Positions 6,037 through 6,038 of a stretch of 6,038 nucleotides of DNA are shown one piece after another. The stretch's first letter is position 1. Each line of letters opens with the position of its first letter. Under the pieces are notes generated by a model. The model made no database searches, was not told where the DNA came from, and saw only the letters and a list, made by a program, of their open reading frames with translations. This DNA is from an uncultured Oscillospiraceae bacterium (lineage in GTDB: Bacteria > Bacillota > Clostridia > Oscillospirales > Ruminococcaceae): contig USOZ01000119.1 in assembly GCA_900556525.1 (NCBI GenBank), positions 1 to 6,038 of the forward strand. Direction: 5' to 3'. The translations under genes were made by a program, and so were the position numbers.

Positions 6037-6038
6037 GA

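Noticed and set aside
1..6038. CRISPR repeats, tRNA or rRNA genes, insertion sequences, phage or defence genes
   Set aside because: No spaced repeats, no cloverleaf or rRNA-like sequence, no transposase or integrase motif, and every frame with real coding signals is assigned to a chromosomal housekeeping or sporulation gene.

Overview
The window looks like chromosome from a spore-forming anaerobic Firmicute of class Clostridia, plausibly the Ruminococcaceae/Oscillospirales branch. The main evidence is the end of a germination protease gene (gpr) followed directly by spoIIP, an order typical of endospore formers. Moderate GC, strong AGGAGG-type ribosome binding sites and TTGAAA/TATAAT-type promoters fit the same picture. 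The lineage within Clostridia is inference; no rRNA or marker phylogeny is available here.

Layout. Bases 1-202 (+) hold the C-terminus of gpr. Bases 203-280 hold a candidate sigma-E promoter and the ribosome binding site of spoIIP (281-1471, +), a membrane-anchored zinc amidase/endopeptidase needed for engulfment. A bidirectional hairpin terminator (about 1486-1538) separates spoIIP from a convergent block of four minus-strand genes. In their transcription order these are cls (5998-4475, a three-TM cardiolipin synthase with two HKD motifs, starting at GTG), nth (4465-3827, endonuclease III with an Fe-S cluster), an XRE-cupin regulator (3761-3207) and an AMP-forming acyl-CoA synthetase (3185-1527).

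Transcription. cls and nth are 9 bases apart, and the cls stop codon merges into the nth ribosome binding site, so they look like one operon. The regulator and acyl-CoA synthetase form a second unit with its own near-consensus promoter (TTGAAA-N17-TATAAT) immediately after the nth stop. No terminator is seen between the two units, so read-through from cls-nth is possible. The synthetase ends at the shared terminator.

Biology. gpr and spoIIP serve sporulation and germination. cls makes cardiolipin and nth repairs oxidised pyrimidines; no functional link between these two is evident beyond co-transcription. The regulator/synthetase pair is the least understood and most interesting part. The synthetase has glycine where acetate-specific enzymes carry the pocket tryptophan, so it probably activates an acid larger than acetate. 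The adjacent XRE-cupin protein may sense a related metabolite. Nothing here is clearly a new system or mobile element; the rest is ordinary housekeeping and sporulation sequence with well-resolved signals. All gaps between genes are shorter than 80 bases.
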